Assembly (NCBI GenBank): GCA_019694165.1 | Contig: JAIBCL010000006.1 | Coordinates: 186,001-250,000, forward strand | Reading direction: 5' to 3' | Source: Verrucomicrobiaceae bacterium | Lineage (GTDB): Bacteria > Verrucomicrobiota > Verrucomicrobiia > Verrucomicrobiales > Verrucomicrobiaceae | DNA length: 64,000 nt | Shown: positions 44,102 to 53,000 of the stretch, piece by piece | How positions within the stretch are numbered: position 1 is the first letter of the stretch | Layout of the letters: every line of letters starts with the position of its first letter | The notes under the pieces: model-generated | Told to the model about the DNA's origin: nothing | The model's input: the letters and a program-made list of their open reading frames with translations, nothing else | Database searches by the model: none | Made by a program: the position numbers and the translations under genes

Positions 44102-44830
44102 ATGTCCACTCAACCAGAATCTCCAAGGAGAAAGATTGCGAGGGGCCTACAAAACGCGGCCATGCCAATCTTTTACTTGGTGGCGACCTTCGTTCTTGTC
44201 GGTGTCTGGAGAATCCTTGATTGGCCGCAGGGTGACGAGCTGATCAAGCTCGTTCGCGGATTATTTGCCCAATACGGAATATGGTTTGTATTAGTGTCGG
44301 CCATCCTTGAGGGGCTTGTTCTAGTCAATATCTATGTGCCTTGCTCTTTCGTAATAGTGATGGCCGTTATCCTAGCGAGAGGCGACCCGCTGCGGGCAGC
44401 TCTCTCTGTTGTGGCTACTCAATGTGGATTTTTGCTTTCATCGTTCGTAAATTATGGGATAGGCATACTTGGGCTCGCTCCTCTGATTGAGAAGTTCCCA
44501 GCAGGAGCTTCATTAACCAAGCGAGCTGAAGCATGGCAGATGAAATGGGGTGCAATGGCGATTGGCTTGTCATATTGGCACCCGAACTTTGGGGCGTTTG
44601 CAGCCGTGAATGCCGGAAAAGGTCGCGTTCCCTTTCCGCTTTTCTTAAAATGGGTAATTCCTGCGATTGTCGCTTGGAACACTTTATTCGGGCTGCTCTT
44701 CTACTTCTTCGCACCACGAGCGGAGGCAGCCGCGTCATCCACTCCCATCTTATTCGTTCAGGCGATATTCGGGGTGTGGGCGACGACGGCTTTCCTGCTT
44801 GGATTTTTTCGAGCCTCTAGTCGGAAATGA
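44102..44830 (+). CDS. VTT/DedA-like integral membrane protein
   Basis: The 242-residue product has about five or six hydrophobic segments (PIFYLVATFVLVGVWRIL, GIWFVLVSAILEGLVLVNIY, SFVIVMAVILA, WVIPAIVAWNTLFGLLFYFF and a final FVQAIFGVWATTAFLLGFF). The middle pattern Q..FLLSSFVNYGIGILG, then WQMKWGAMAIGLSYWHP and AVNAGKGRVPFPLFLKWV, resembles the VTT (DedA/SNARE-associated) domain, including the W...KWG and the conserved AG..RVPF element. DedA proteins are linked to lipid-carrier recycling. Start 44102 was chosen because it has a proper N-terminal charged head. Base composition is lower in GC than the surroundings. Confidence 0.6.
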   Translation: MSTQPESPRRKIARGLQNAAMPIFYLVATFVLVGVWRILDWPQGDELIKLVRGLFAQYGIWFVLVSAILEGLVLVNIYVPCSFVIVMAVILARGDPLRAALSVVATQCGFLLSSFVNYGIGILGLAPLIEKFPAGASLTKRAEAWQMKWGAMAIGLSYWHPNFGAFAAVNAGKGRVPFPLFLKWVIPAIVAWNTLFGLLFYFFAPRAEAAASSTPILFVQAIFGVWATTAFLLGFFRASSRK

Positions 44831-45183
44831 GTTTCCGATTCGTTCACGAAATTTACGAAGTCTCCTTCCTCATACTGAAGCACTTTGATTGTCCCATCTG
44901 GAAGTTCCAGCAAGTCGCAGTTCGATTTCGGTGCCAGCAACACCCTCCAAGGTTTAACCCCACGTTTGATCTCAATTATCACCCCGTGATTAAGCCAAAG
45001 GCAATCAATAGAGTGATTCATAAAACATGTATGAAACCAATTCGCCCTGGGGATATATAGCCCCATCCTCTGCCAACCGGCACCCCGGAATAGTAGACCC
45101 CTTACACGGTCTAAGCGAGAGACTGCTCGCAAAAATTGGACAAAGTGCATTCCCCACTTCTCTGTTACTTCTTCAGGCACCAT
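44758..45183 (-). CDS. DUF192-like protein
   Basis: The 141-residue product shows the DUF192 pattern: RGLLFRGAGWQRMGLYI, then the short TCFMNHSIDCLWL, which corresponds to the conserved T.FM...ID..FL segment, and the K...KPWRVLLAPKSNCDLLELPDG ending, given here in two parts (KRGVKPWRVLLAP, CDLLELPDG). The function of DUF192 is unknown. Its start overlaps the membrane-protein gene by 11 bp. Its 3' end overlaps the convergent VTT-like gene by 73 bp, an unusual arrangement, so the tail after VLQYEEGDFVNF may be read-through. Confidence 0.65.
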   Translation of the reverse strand: MVPEEVTEKWGMHFVQFLRAVSRLDRVRGLLFRGAGWQRMGLYIPRANWFHTCFMNHSIDCLWLNHGVIIEIKRGVKPWRVLLAPKSNCDLLELPDGTIKVLQYEEGDFVNFVNESETHFRLEARKNPSRKAVVAHTPNIA

Positions 45184-45793
45184 CTTGTCCTAAGCTGATC
45201 GTCGGAGCGACCGTGTTGCGATTTATCGCATTGGCAGCGACTTTAATCATCATGATTGAATGAAATCCAATGAAGAGGCGGACGAAAAGAATGACATTCC
45301 ACCGAGGCCATCGCCATTCGCCGAATGTGATACCAGAATCAACGTAGGTCTTTACAAACTCAAGCTTACCTAGAGCACCCCCCAACAACAACCAAATTAC
45401 GAATAGAAGGAAAAACACCCCAGATCCAATACAAAGGCCTTCAAGTGTTCCAAGCCAGTATTTTGCAGGGGAGGTTACCACAACCTGTGTGCCATCCTTC
45501 TGACCGAGTACAACAACCGCCCACATAAGAGCTGTAAATTGTGCAATCCAAAAGTAGATTCCCAGTACGGTCGTGTAGAACTGAAGAGAGTAATCTACCA
45601 AGCCAAAACTCTGCGTGTTCTTGAAAAGATCAGCATATTGCTTCCACTCGGGGTCTGAACCCAGGTTAAACAAGTCGGCTTTTGTTCGGAACATCGCAAT
45701 GCCAAACAACAAAGGAAGAACTGACGGAATGGCGAATGCCGGTGTCGCGAGGAGGTTCAGGAACTTTTTCGCGTGATGGATATGGCTTGCCAT
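45173..45793 (-). CDS. Hypothetical integral membrane protein
   Basis: The 206-residue protein has four hydrophobic segments: ATPAFAIPSVLPLLFGIAMF, LQFYTTVLGIYFWIAQFTALMWAVVVL, GLCIGSGVFFLLFVIWLLLGG and WNVILFVRLFIGFHSIMMI (longer spans quoted in part). No family was recognised. It lies between the isoprenoid synthase-like gene (22 bp upstream) and the DUF192-like gene (overlapping by 11 bp), so the three form a compact minus-strand operon. Membrane location next to a prenyl-synthase-like enzyme suggests a lipid-related cargo function. Confidence 0.65.
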   Translation of the reverse strand: MASHIHHAKKFLNLLATPAFAIPSVLPLLFGIAMFRTKADLFNLGSDPEWKQYADLFKNTQSFGLVDYSLQFYTTVLGIYFWIAQFTALMWAVVVLGQKDGTQVVVTSPAKYWLGTLEGLCIGSGVFFLLFVIWLLLGGALGKLEFVKTYVDSGITFGEWRWPRWNVILFVRLFIGFHSIMMIKVAANAINRNTVAPTISLGQDGA

Positions 45794-45815
45794 TCTGTGG
45801 AGGCATTTGGGGTTT

Positions 45816-46883
45816 CTATGTTGTTTGAGCGATAACGATCAGTTGTCGCCTAAAGATGTCGATCTCGGTCTTGTCCTTTCTGTGCGAAGGAAGTTCCAGC
45901 AACGTCACGGCTTGCGTGTGGGCTGTTTTGACTTCTTGGTATAGCCAATCGAAGTAACCGCTTACCGCACCGTTACAACGTCCAAGCGTTTTTAATGATA
46001 ATCTACAGCGCTCTATTGCATCAATACAAATAGAAAGCGCCTTGGACAGATTCGGCTCCCCACTTACATCTAACCAGAATTGGTCAGGCTTTTGATCAAA
46101 GCGCGAGCGACCCTCGCAAGGGCGCAGCCCCCTCAATGGAAATGTATGGTGTCCTCGGAGCCAGTCATCGTGTAGATCGGTAATATCATCCAACAACTGA
46201 AACGCGATTTTTATGGAATCGACCATCTTCACAACCTCTCGTCGTTTGAGCTTGAGATGTGCTTTGGTCAAGGTGCTTGCCTGAGCGAACGCCTCAGTGC
46301 AAATATCGAGAGCCGAAACTTTTCTTGAAGCCATCGCAAGTTCCTGTCGGATCAATTTGACGCCGCGCGCTCGATAGAATCCAGGTTCATCGACCGCAGC
46401 AGCAGCGCAGGCACGAAGAGAAGCCTCTATACGCGAAGCGATCAACTTCGGATATAGTGCGTTTTGGCTGAACAGGCTCGCTCCTCTGGCAACGAGAAGA
46501 GGTGCTGCGATTGCGAAGGCTCCTCTCTCGATTGACAAATCCTCGTCAAGGATGTCATCGACAATCAATATTGCTGTGTAAATGTGAAGCCAAGCAATCG
46601 CCAGAGCAACAGTGTCGTCCTTGCTAACTTGAAAAAGGTCTCCGAGTATGATCGGCAGCTTCTCCCCTAGCATCGGATCACCTTCGGAGCGCCGGACTCT
46701 CGATTTCCAAAACGCCGAAACCTGCGCCCCTATAGCCGGAGGTAGCTCGTCGAGCGAACGATCGAACGCTTCTCTTACAGCCACAACAGTGCCACCGTCA
46801 AAAAAACTAAAGAATGGAGACACTGGAGCTTTCGCTGACCGAAAAACGCAAGTTCCTGTTTGTTTCATGACAGAATATGCCAC
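45816..46883 (-). CDS. Class I isoprenoid synthase-like enzyme
   Basis: The 355-residue protein has both aspartate-rich motifs of trans-isoprenyl diphosphate synthases and class I terpene enzymes: DDILDED at residues 109-115 and DDITDLHDD at 232-240, each at the end of a helix. The surrounding helical pattern is consistent with the all-alpha fold. Sequence outside the motifs is not that of housekeeping farnesyl or octaprenyl synthases, so it may be a specialised synthase, a terpene cyclase or a ComQ-like prenyltransferase. The residues before about 40 may be leader. It heads a three-gene operon and has lower GC than its flanks. Confidence 0.75.
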   Translation of the reverse strand: MAYSVMKQTGTCVFRSAKAPVSPFFSFFDGGTVVAVREAFDRSLDELPPAIGAQVSAFWKSRVRRSEGDPMLGEKLPIILGDLFQVSKDDTVALAIAWLHIYTAILIVDDILDEDLSIERGAFAIAAPLLVARGASLFSQNALYPKLIASRIEASLRACAAAAVDEPGFYRARGVKLIRQELAMASRKVSALDICTEAFAQASTLTKAHLKLKRREVVKMVDSIKIAFQLLDDITDLHDDWLRGHHTFPLRGLRPCEGRSRFDQKPDQFWLDVSGEPNLSKALSICIDAIERCRLSLKTLGRCNGAVSGYFDWLYQEVKTAHTQAVTLLELPSHRKDKTEIDIFRRQLIVIAQTT

Positions 46884-47105
46884 GATTCTAGCGGCTCACG
46901 ACTTCTTGTCGATACCGATTTTGTGAATTTGGGGATTGCATTTCCCGGCTGCGCAAGTGGCTTGAATGACCGATTCTAATTTGAACTGCAATCAATGAAT
47001 GGGCTGCCTTGCGCACCCGCTTTCTGACCTCACCGCTGGTTGAGGTTGTGATTGACGAATCTCGCCAATCCATAAGCTTATCCATGTTCTAGGTCTGCTC
47101 CCGAA

Positions 47106-49331
47106 ATGACCGCGCGAACAGCACATTCCAGTTTGGACGGCACTTCCACTTGGTTGAGCCTTGGGGGTTGCATCCTTGGACTCGCAGTCGCGTTCGTGTG
47201 GCTACCGGATTCACTTTGGGAACATTTTTTGCCCTCCCTTCCCGCCAAGCTTTTCTCGCCGTTATTCACTTCGTCGTTTGTGGCAGGCTGGGTCGTCGGT
47301 CTGTGTCGCCTTAAAACAGGCCGCGCTGAACGAGAAGGGGCGAGCCTGTCTCGGGCTTCGGTCGCGGGGCTGATCACGGCAATAGTGGCCTGCCTCGCGG
47401 CCCACGCGGCGAGCATGGGGCCGCGCGGCGCGTCATCACTGCCTCTATCTGTTGCCGCCGCGTTCCTCGCGCTGGGGATGCTCCCGAGCGCGATGTTCGC
47501 CACGTTCGGTGCGGGATTCGCGAACGCCATCCCGCGTTGGATTGGCGCGCTTGTGGCCGGAGTGATGATTTTGGTTTGGCCGGCTGGTTATCTGATTGGG
47601 CGGATGGTGGAAAAGAAGCCGGTTACATTGCACACGGCACAGCCCGTTGTCGCTCCCCCGCCGAAACCATCGCCGCGCTACGCGAAGCCCAAGGACTTCG
47701 ATGCGGCGAATGCTTGGAAGCGAACTGTGCTCCGAGAAGACGTGATTTCGGACATGGCGAGCGGATCGCCGCTAGTGCTCTCGCGCTCGGAGCAGCGGAT
47801 TGCATTCGTCAGCAGCGTGAACGGTAAGTTATTGCTCACCGTGCGCCACCTTTATGCATCGGATCAAGATCGTGCGGTTGGATTGGCGGGAGGAGCTGTT
47901 GCGCTCGGGTGGTCGCCGGACGACAGCCGCCTCGTTTCCCTTGGAGGCGACGGCGTGTTTTCGGTTTGCGAACCGGAACGCGGCTCGCTGATTCCGTTGC
48001 CAATTCCGAAAATCAAATCGAGTGATGTGTCCGGTTTCGTGTGGTGGCAAGCGGAAGACGTGCTGGTGATTTCTCGACGCGGCGAGCCGCAGATGCTCTC
48101 GCTGGATACGTTGCGGCTGATGCCCACGAGCCAGCATCAAGGCTGGGCGGCTTTGAAGGACGCGGATCGGCGGCGCATTGTGGGGACTGCGGACATGCCG
48201 CCGCTGCATTCGGGCGACAAGCTTCGGTATTCACTGGATGCGAGCGGCGATGCTCGCTCCTTGATGGCGCATGATACGCAAGCGCTCTACGGCCGCGTTC
48301 TCGCCGCCAATCTCGCAGGGGTGCGGCAAGCCTTCTCGAATCGCGACGGGAGCATCCTCTTTCTCGCGGAGCGCGAGCGGTTGAGGTCTTTGTACATAGG
48401 TCTTCGTGATGCGCCAACGCTGCGCTTCGTTGCGGAGAGTCGCGAGGACTTCCCCGCGACCGACGCAGCGAAGGCTGCAATCAAGGATCGCTCCATTGAG
48501 TGCCTGATCGCGCCACCGATCATCAACCCGCTCAACGGCAAGACGGTCTCCGGCGATGTCGAGCACGCGAAGGGGCTGGCCCGTGTCATCGCGGCTGATG
48601 GCAAGACGGCCACCGTTTGGGTAACCGAGGAACGCGCCCCGATTCACGAGGGCGACGTGGTGATGCTGCCCCGCGCTGCCCTGCCGAATGGAGGCGCGCT
48701 GCTTTCGCCGACGTGGTTCGCCGTTCTCACGAAGGCAGACGCGAGCCAGGACATTCCCCGGCGTGAGATCGAAAAGCCTCCCGTTGCGGCCGTTACCACG
48801 AAGCCGGACGCTCCACCTGCAACGCCCGTGACTGAGAAGCCGCCGGCTACCAGTCCCGTGCAATCTCCAGCGCCTAAGGCTGAACCGATGCTCATCATAC
48901 CGCCGAAGAAAACCGAACCCCATCCCCCGCCGACTATGAGCGCCGAGGACAAGGTTCGGCAACTGGTGGTGCGGCACCACGAAGCGCTGAGCAAACACGA
49001 TCTCGACGGCGTGCTGGACACCTGCGGCGCAATCGCCACGATCAACGGGAAGGATCACACCCGCGCAGAAGTCCGCTCGACCCTGATCGGCATTTTTTCC
49101 CAAAAGTCGCGCATCGTTGAAAGCGTGGACGGCGAGATCGACGTGCGGCGCGGCCAGAACAGCCGGTTCACTGCGAGCTACGATTTCGTGTTCGAGGCGA
49201 GCATTCCGCACGGTGATGATGAGCGCGGATACGGCCACATCGACATGGACGTGCTGCTCACCACGCAGGGGCCGAAAATGGTGAAGAAGTCGATGCGCGT
49301 GCTCCGCGTCGATAAGCTCAGAGGGAAATAG
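47106..49331 (+). CDS. Large membrane protein with propeller-like and NTF2-like domains
   Basis: The 741-residue product has about five N-terminal membrane segments (for example WLSLGGCILGLAVAFVWLP, GLITAIVACLAAHAA and GALVAGVMILVWPAGYLIG, up to about residue 165). A WD40-like region follows (residues about 190-560, with GWSPDDSRLVSLGGDGVFSV), then a Pro/Lys linker (560-620) and a C-terminal NTF2/SnoaL-like domain (VRQLVVRHHEALSKHDLDGVLD, then FTASYDFVFEASI). I do not recognise the combination. It is followed at 6 bp by the 49337 gene and then the coupling ATPase, so it probably belongs to a transfer operon. Confidence 0.7.
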   Translation: MTARTAHSSLDGTSTWLSLGGCILGLAVAFVWLPDSLWEHFLPSLPAKLFSPLFTSSFVAGWVVGLCRLKTGRAEREGASLSRASVAGLITAIVACLAAHAASMGPRGASSLPLSVAAAFLALGMLPSAMFATFGAGFANAIPRWIGALVAGVMILVWPAGYLIGRMVEKKPVTLHTAQPVVAPPPKPSPRYAKPKDFDAANAWKRTVLREDVISDMASGSPLVLSRSEQRIAFVSSVNGKLLLTVRHLYASDQDRAVGLAGGAVALGWSPDDSRLVSLGGDGVFSVCEPERGSLIPLPIPKIKSSDVSGFVWWQAEDVLVISRRGEPQMLSLDTLRLMPTSQHQGWAALKDADRRRIVGTADMPPLHSGDKLRYSLDASGDARSLMAHDTQALYGRVLAANLAGVRQAFSNRDGSILFLAERERLRSLYIGLRDAPTLRFVAESREDFPATDAAKAAIKDRSIECLIAPPIINPLNGKTVSGDVEHAKGLARVIAADGKTATVWVTEERAPIHEGDVVMLPRAALPNGGALLSPTWFAVLTKADASQDIPRREIEKPPVAAVTTKPDAPPATPVTEKPPATSPVQSPAPKAEPMLIIPPKKTEPHPPPTMSAEDKVRQLVVRHHEALSKHDLDGVLDTCGAIATINGKDHTRAEVRSTLIGIFSQKSRIVESVDGEIDVRRGQNSRFTASYDFVFEASIPHGDDERGYGHIDMDVLLTTQGPKMVKKSMRVLRVDKLRGK

Positions 49332-49336
49332 CTGCC

Positions 49337-50029
49337 ATGTTCGGACTGTTTTCATTGCGGAAGCCCGAGGTGCATAAGCACCAGGGCACCTACATCGAGA
49401 AGTTCAGCGTCCCGCCCGGCGAGTTCTACGCGGCCATCGAGCGCGAGATCGCGGCGCTCGGCATCCCCGACATCGCCGTGTCCCGCGTGTTCTACCGCGA
49501 GGGCGGGCCGGTCTCCGCCGAGCGCGAATACCTCCGCATCGGCCGGGGGCGGCTCGGATACATTGTCTGCGCCGCGAGCTGGGGCACGAGCTTCTTTTTC
49601 AGCAAGCGGTTCACCGAGAAGACGCGCAACCTGCGCGTGTGGGAGGTCGTCGCCATGCTCGCGTTTCTCGCGAGCGCGTTCGCCGCCTACTGGCAGTTTC
49701 TCGGCCTCGTGTGGGGCATCATCATCTTCGTGCTCAATGTCATTGCAGCCGCCATGCTGTGTCGGAACGCGGTCGCGATGGGCTGGGATTGGCTCGACGA
49801 TTTGCTCCTCCGCCTGCCAGTCATCGGCACCTTCTACGAGAACTATCTGCGGCCCGGCGCTTACTTCAAAGACGACACGCTCGGCCTATTCGTAAACCTC
49901 GCCGATTCTATTGTTGATCGCCAGATCAAGGCATTCACCGCGGATAGTGGCGTGACGCTCGGCGAGTTCAAAGACCTCAAACCCGAAGGCAAGCTCGCGG
50001 CGTTTGTCCGGAAATTAGTCGGAGGATGA
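49337..50029 (+). CDS. Hypothetical membrane protein of the transfer operon
   Basis: The 230-residue protein has a soluble N-terminal domain (EKFSVPPGEFYAAIEREIAAL, FYREGGPVSAEREYLRIGRG) and two central membrane helices (VVAMLAFLASAFAAYWQFLG and VWGIIIFVLNVIAAAML). The C-terminal part is soluble (VNLADSIVDRQIKAFTADSG). No family name was recognised. It sits between the 741-residue membrane protein gene and the large coupling ATPase gene with 6-bp and 4-bp gaps, so the three are almost certainly co-transcribed. It may anchor the ATPase, which has no membrane helix of its own. Confidence 0.7.
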   Translation: MFGLFSLRKPEVHKHQGTYIEKFSVPPGEFYAAIEREIAALGIPDIAVSRVFYREGGPVSAEREYLRIGRGRLGYIVCAASWGTSFFFSKRFTEKTRNLRVWEVVAMLAFLASAFAAYWQFLGLVWGIIIFVLNVIAAAMLCRNAVAMGWDWLDDLLLRLPVIGTFYENYLRPGAYFKDDTLGLFVNLADSIVDRQIKAFTADSGVTLGEFKDLKPEGKLAAFVRKLVGG

Positions 50030-50032
50030 CGC

Positions 50033-53000
50033 ATGGGTTGGCTCGACGACCAGATTTCAGATCAGTTCTGGACGTGGGAGGCGCTGGGGCGCGGGGTGCT
50101 CACGTTTCCCGAACCCGTGTCGCCGTCGCCGCCATTCGTGCCCTTCACGGGCTACCGGCTGCCGCAAACGCAGGATGACGGGCGTCGGCCAGGGTTGCTT
50201 GAACGAATGTCGAAGGCGTTCCGCTCCGAGCCTCCCCCACTGCCAGAGGTCGAGGACGAGGAACCGGAACCGAACTGGCGCGGGGAAAAAGAATTCTGCG
50301 AGACACTGGTGCTGCTGCCGGAGTCATTCAAGGCGGATAGCGAGGTCTTCGGGCGGATGCTCGCCAATATGCAGGGTTGCTGCGATGCAATGGCGTTCGA
50401 GATCGTGGGTGCGCCGGGGCGCGTGGTCTGCCAACTTGCGACGAGCGTTGACGATGCGGCTTCGGCACGCCGGCAACTGACGGCGCACTTTCCAGAGGCG
50501 TCATTCGTGCCGTGCGATGGCAATCTGGCCTCCGCGTGGCTGGCGGAAAATGAGGCGCACAGCGCCATCGTCGAGTTCGCGCTATGCCGCGAGTTCATGC
50601 TCCCGCTGGCGCGGAGCAAGACCGATCCGTTCGTCGGCTTGGTCGGGGCGCTGTCCGATCTCGGCGACGGCGAGGCGGGCGTGTATCAGGTGATCTTCGA
50701 GCCGCTGGCCGAGCCGTGGGCGGAGAGCGCGTTCGCCGCTGTCGCGGATGGCGAGGGCAAGCCGATCTTTGACGACCGCCCGGAGCTGGTGAAGGCCGCC
50801 GCCGACAAGCTGTCGCAGCCGCTCTACGGCGCGGTGGTGCGCATTGCAGCCCGCAGTGTGGACTTCCACCGCGCGTGGGAAATCGCACGAGAGATGGCCT
50901 CCGCGCTGCGCGTGTTCTCGTGGCGCAACGGCAACGAGCTTTTCCCGCTGCCTAACGACAACTATCCCCACGACGAGCACGAGCGCGATTTGCTGATGCG
51001 GCAGACGCGGCGCAGCGGGATGATCCTCAACGTGGACGAGTTGATTGGCTTCGCCCACTTCCCCACTGCGGCGGTGCGGTCGCCGGTGTTCGCCCGCTTC
51101 GCGGCGGACACGCGACCGGCCAGCATCGCGCGACGTGACGGCGTGTTTCTCGGATTCAACGAGCACGCTGGAGAAACGAGAGAAGTGTGGCTCGATGCGC
51201 AATCGCGACTGCGGCACTGCCACATCATCGGCGGCACCGGCACGGGCAAATCGACGCTGATGCTCTCGATGATCGCGCAGGACATCGAGCACGGCGAGGG
51301 GTTCGCCTTGCTCGACCCGCACGGCGACTTGGTTGATGCCGTGATGGGCTTGATTCCGCCGGAGCGCGCGGGCGATGTCGTATTGCTCGATCCGTCCGAC
51401 GAGCAGTTCGTCGTGCCGTTCAACATCCTCTCCGCGCACTCAGACTTCGAGAAGCAGCTCCTCGCGAGCGACCTCGTGTCCGTGTTCCAGCGCCTCAGCA
51501 CGAGTTGGGGCGACCAGATGCAGGTGGTGATGCAGAACGCGGTGCTCGCCTTTCTCGAAAGCGACGAGGGAGGCACACTCGCCGACGTGCGGCGGTTCCT
51601 CATCGACGCCGCTTGGCGGGAGCGGTTCCTGCGCACCGTCGCCGATGCCGACGTGCGCTTCTACTGGCGGAGCGCGTTCCCGCAGCTCGGCGGCGGGCGC
51701 AGCATCGGGCCGATCCTCACGCGATTGGAGACGTTCCTCTCGCCGAAGCCGATCCGCTACATGGTGTCGCAGCGCGAGAACCGGCTCGACTTCGACGCGA
51801 TCATGGGTGGCGGGAAAATCTTCCTCGCGAAGCTGCCGCAGGGAGTGATTGGCCGAGAGAACGCCTTCCTGCTCGGCAGCCTCCTCATGACGAAGCTGCA
51901 ACAGGCGGCGATGGGCCGCGCGCGCATGAGCGCGGCGGAGCGCGTCCCGTTCCACTGCTACATCGACGAGTTCCAGCACTTCATCACGCCGTCGCTCACC
52001 GAGATACTGAGTGGCGCGAGAAAGTATGGCCTTGGCCTCGTGCTCGCGCACCAAGAGCTAAAGCAATTGGAGCGCGACCGGGACATGGCGAGCGCCGTGC
52101 TCGCCAACGCCTTCACCCGCGTCGTGTTCCGCGTCAGCGATTCGGACGCGCGGACCCTCGCGGAGGGCTTTGCGCACTTCGAGGCACGACACTTGCAGAG
52201 CCTCGGCACCGGCGAGGCGCTGTGCCGCATCGGGAGCGCTGGCAACGATTTCAACTTGTCCGTGCCACTGCCGCCGGAGATTGACGAGGAAGACGCGACT
52301 GCGAATCGCGCTGCTGTGATCGAGGTGTCGCGCGCAACGTATGCGATGCCGCGCAGTGAGATTGAGGCCGAGATGCTGCGGCGGCTCGAAGCGGAGGAAG
52401 TCGCGCAACCGCCGCGCAGAGCGAAGCCCGCGCCGGTGAGCGAGCCGCTGGCGGTAACCAAATCGGATACCAAGTCGGCAGCCGAGGTGGTTAACGAAAC
52501 GAGCGAGCACACGGAGGCGGCGGAACCGCCAGCAGAAGTAAACCAGGCCGCGCCAACGAGCGCGGGCATGGGACGCGGTGGATTGGATCACCAGTTCATC
52601 GTCGAGCAGCTTGCCGTTGATGCGATCCGCTTTGGCTACCGGGCCACCAAGGAATTCGCGGTGCCAGACGGGCGCGTGGACATCGCGCTGGAGAAGCGCG
52701 AGCGGCGGATCGCAATCGAAGTGGCGGTGAACACGAACACCGCCCACGAGATGGAGAACATCTTGAAGTGCTTCGCGGGCGGCTTCGATCATGTCGTGTC
52801 GCTCTCGCCGCTGCCCAACGTGCTCGAGAACATCCGACGCGCAGCCGGGCGACGATTGCCGTCGGAACAACTGTCGCGGATGCAGTTCCACGCGCCGGGG
52901 AGTTTCCTCGCGTGGCTGGAGGTCATCTCCGCGAGCGACGCGGAGAGTGTCGCGCAACCTTCCGACGAGATGCGCACATACGGCGGCAGGCGCGTCCGCA

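Noticed and set aside
46888-47085. 65-residue minus-strand ORF upstream of the isoprenoid synthase
   Set aside because: It is short, Ser/Arg-rich, has no motif and lies in a divergent promoter region.
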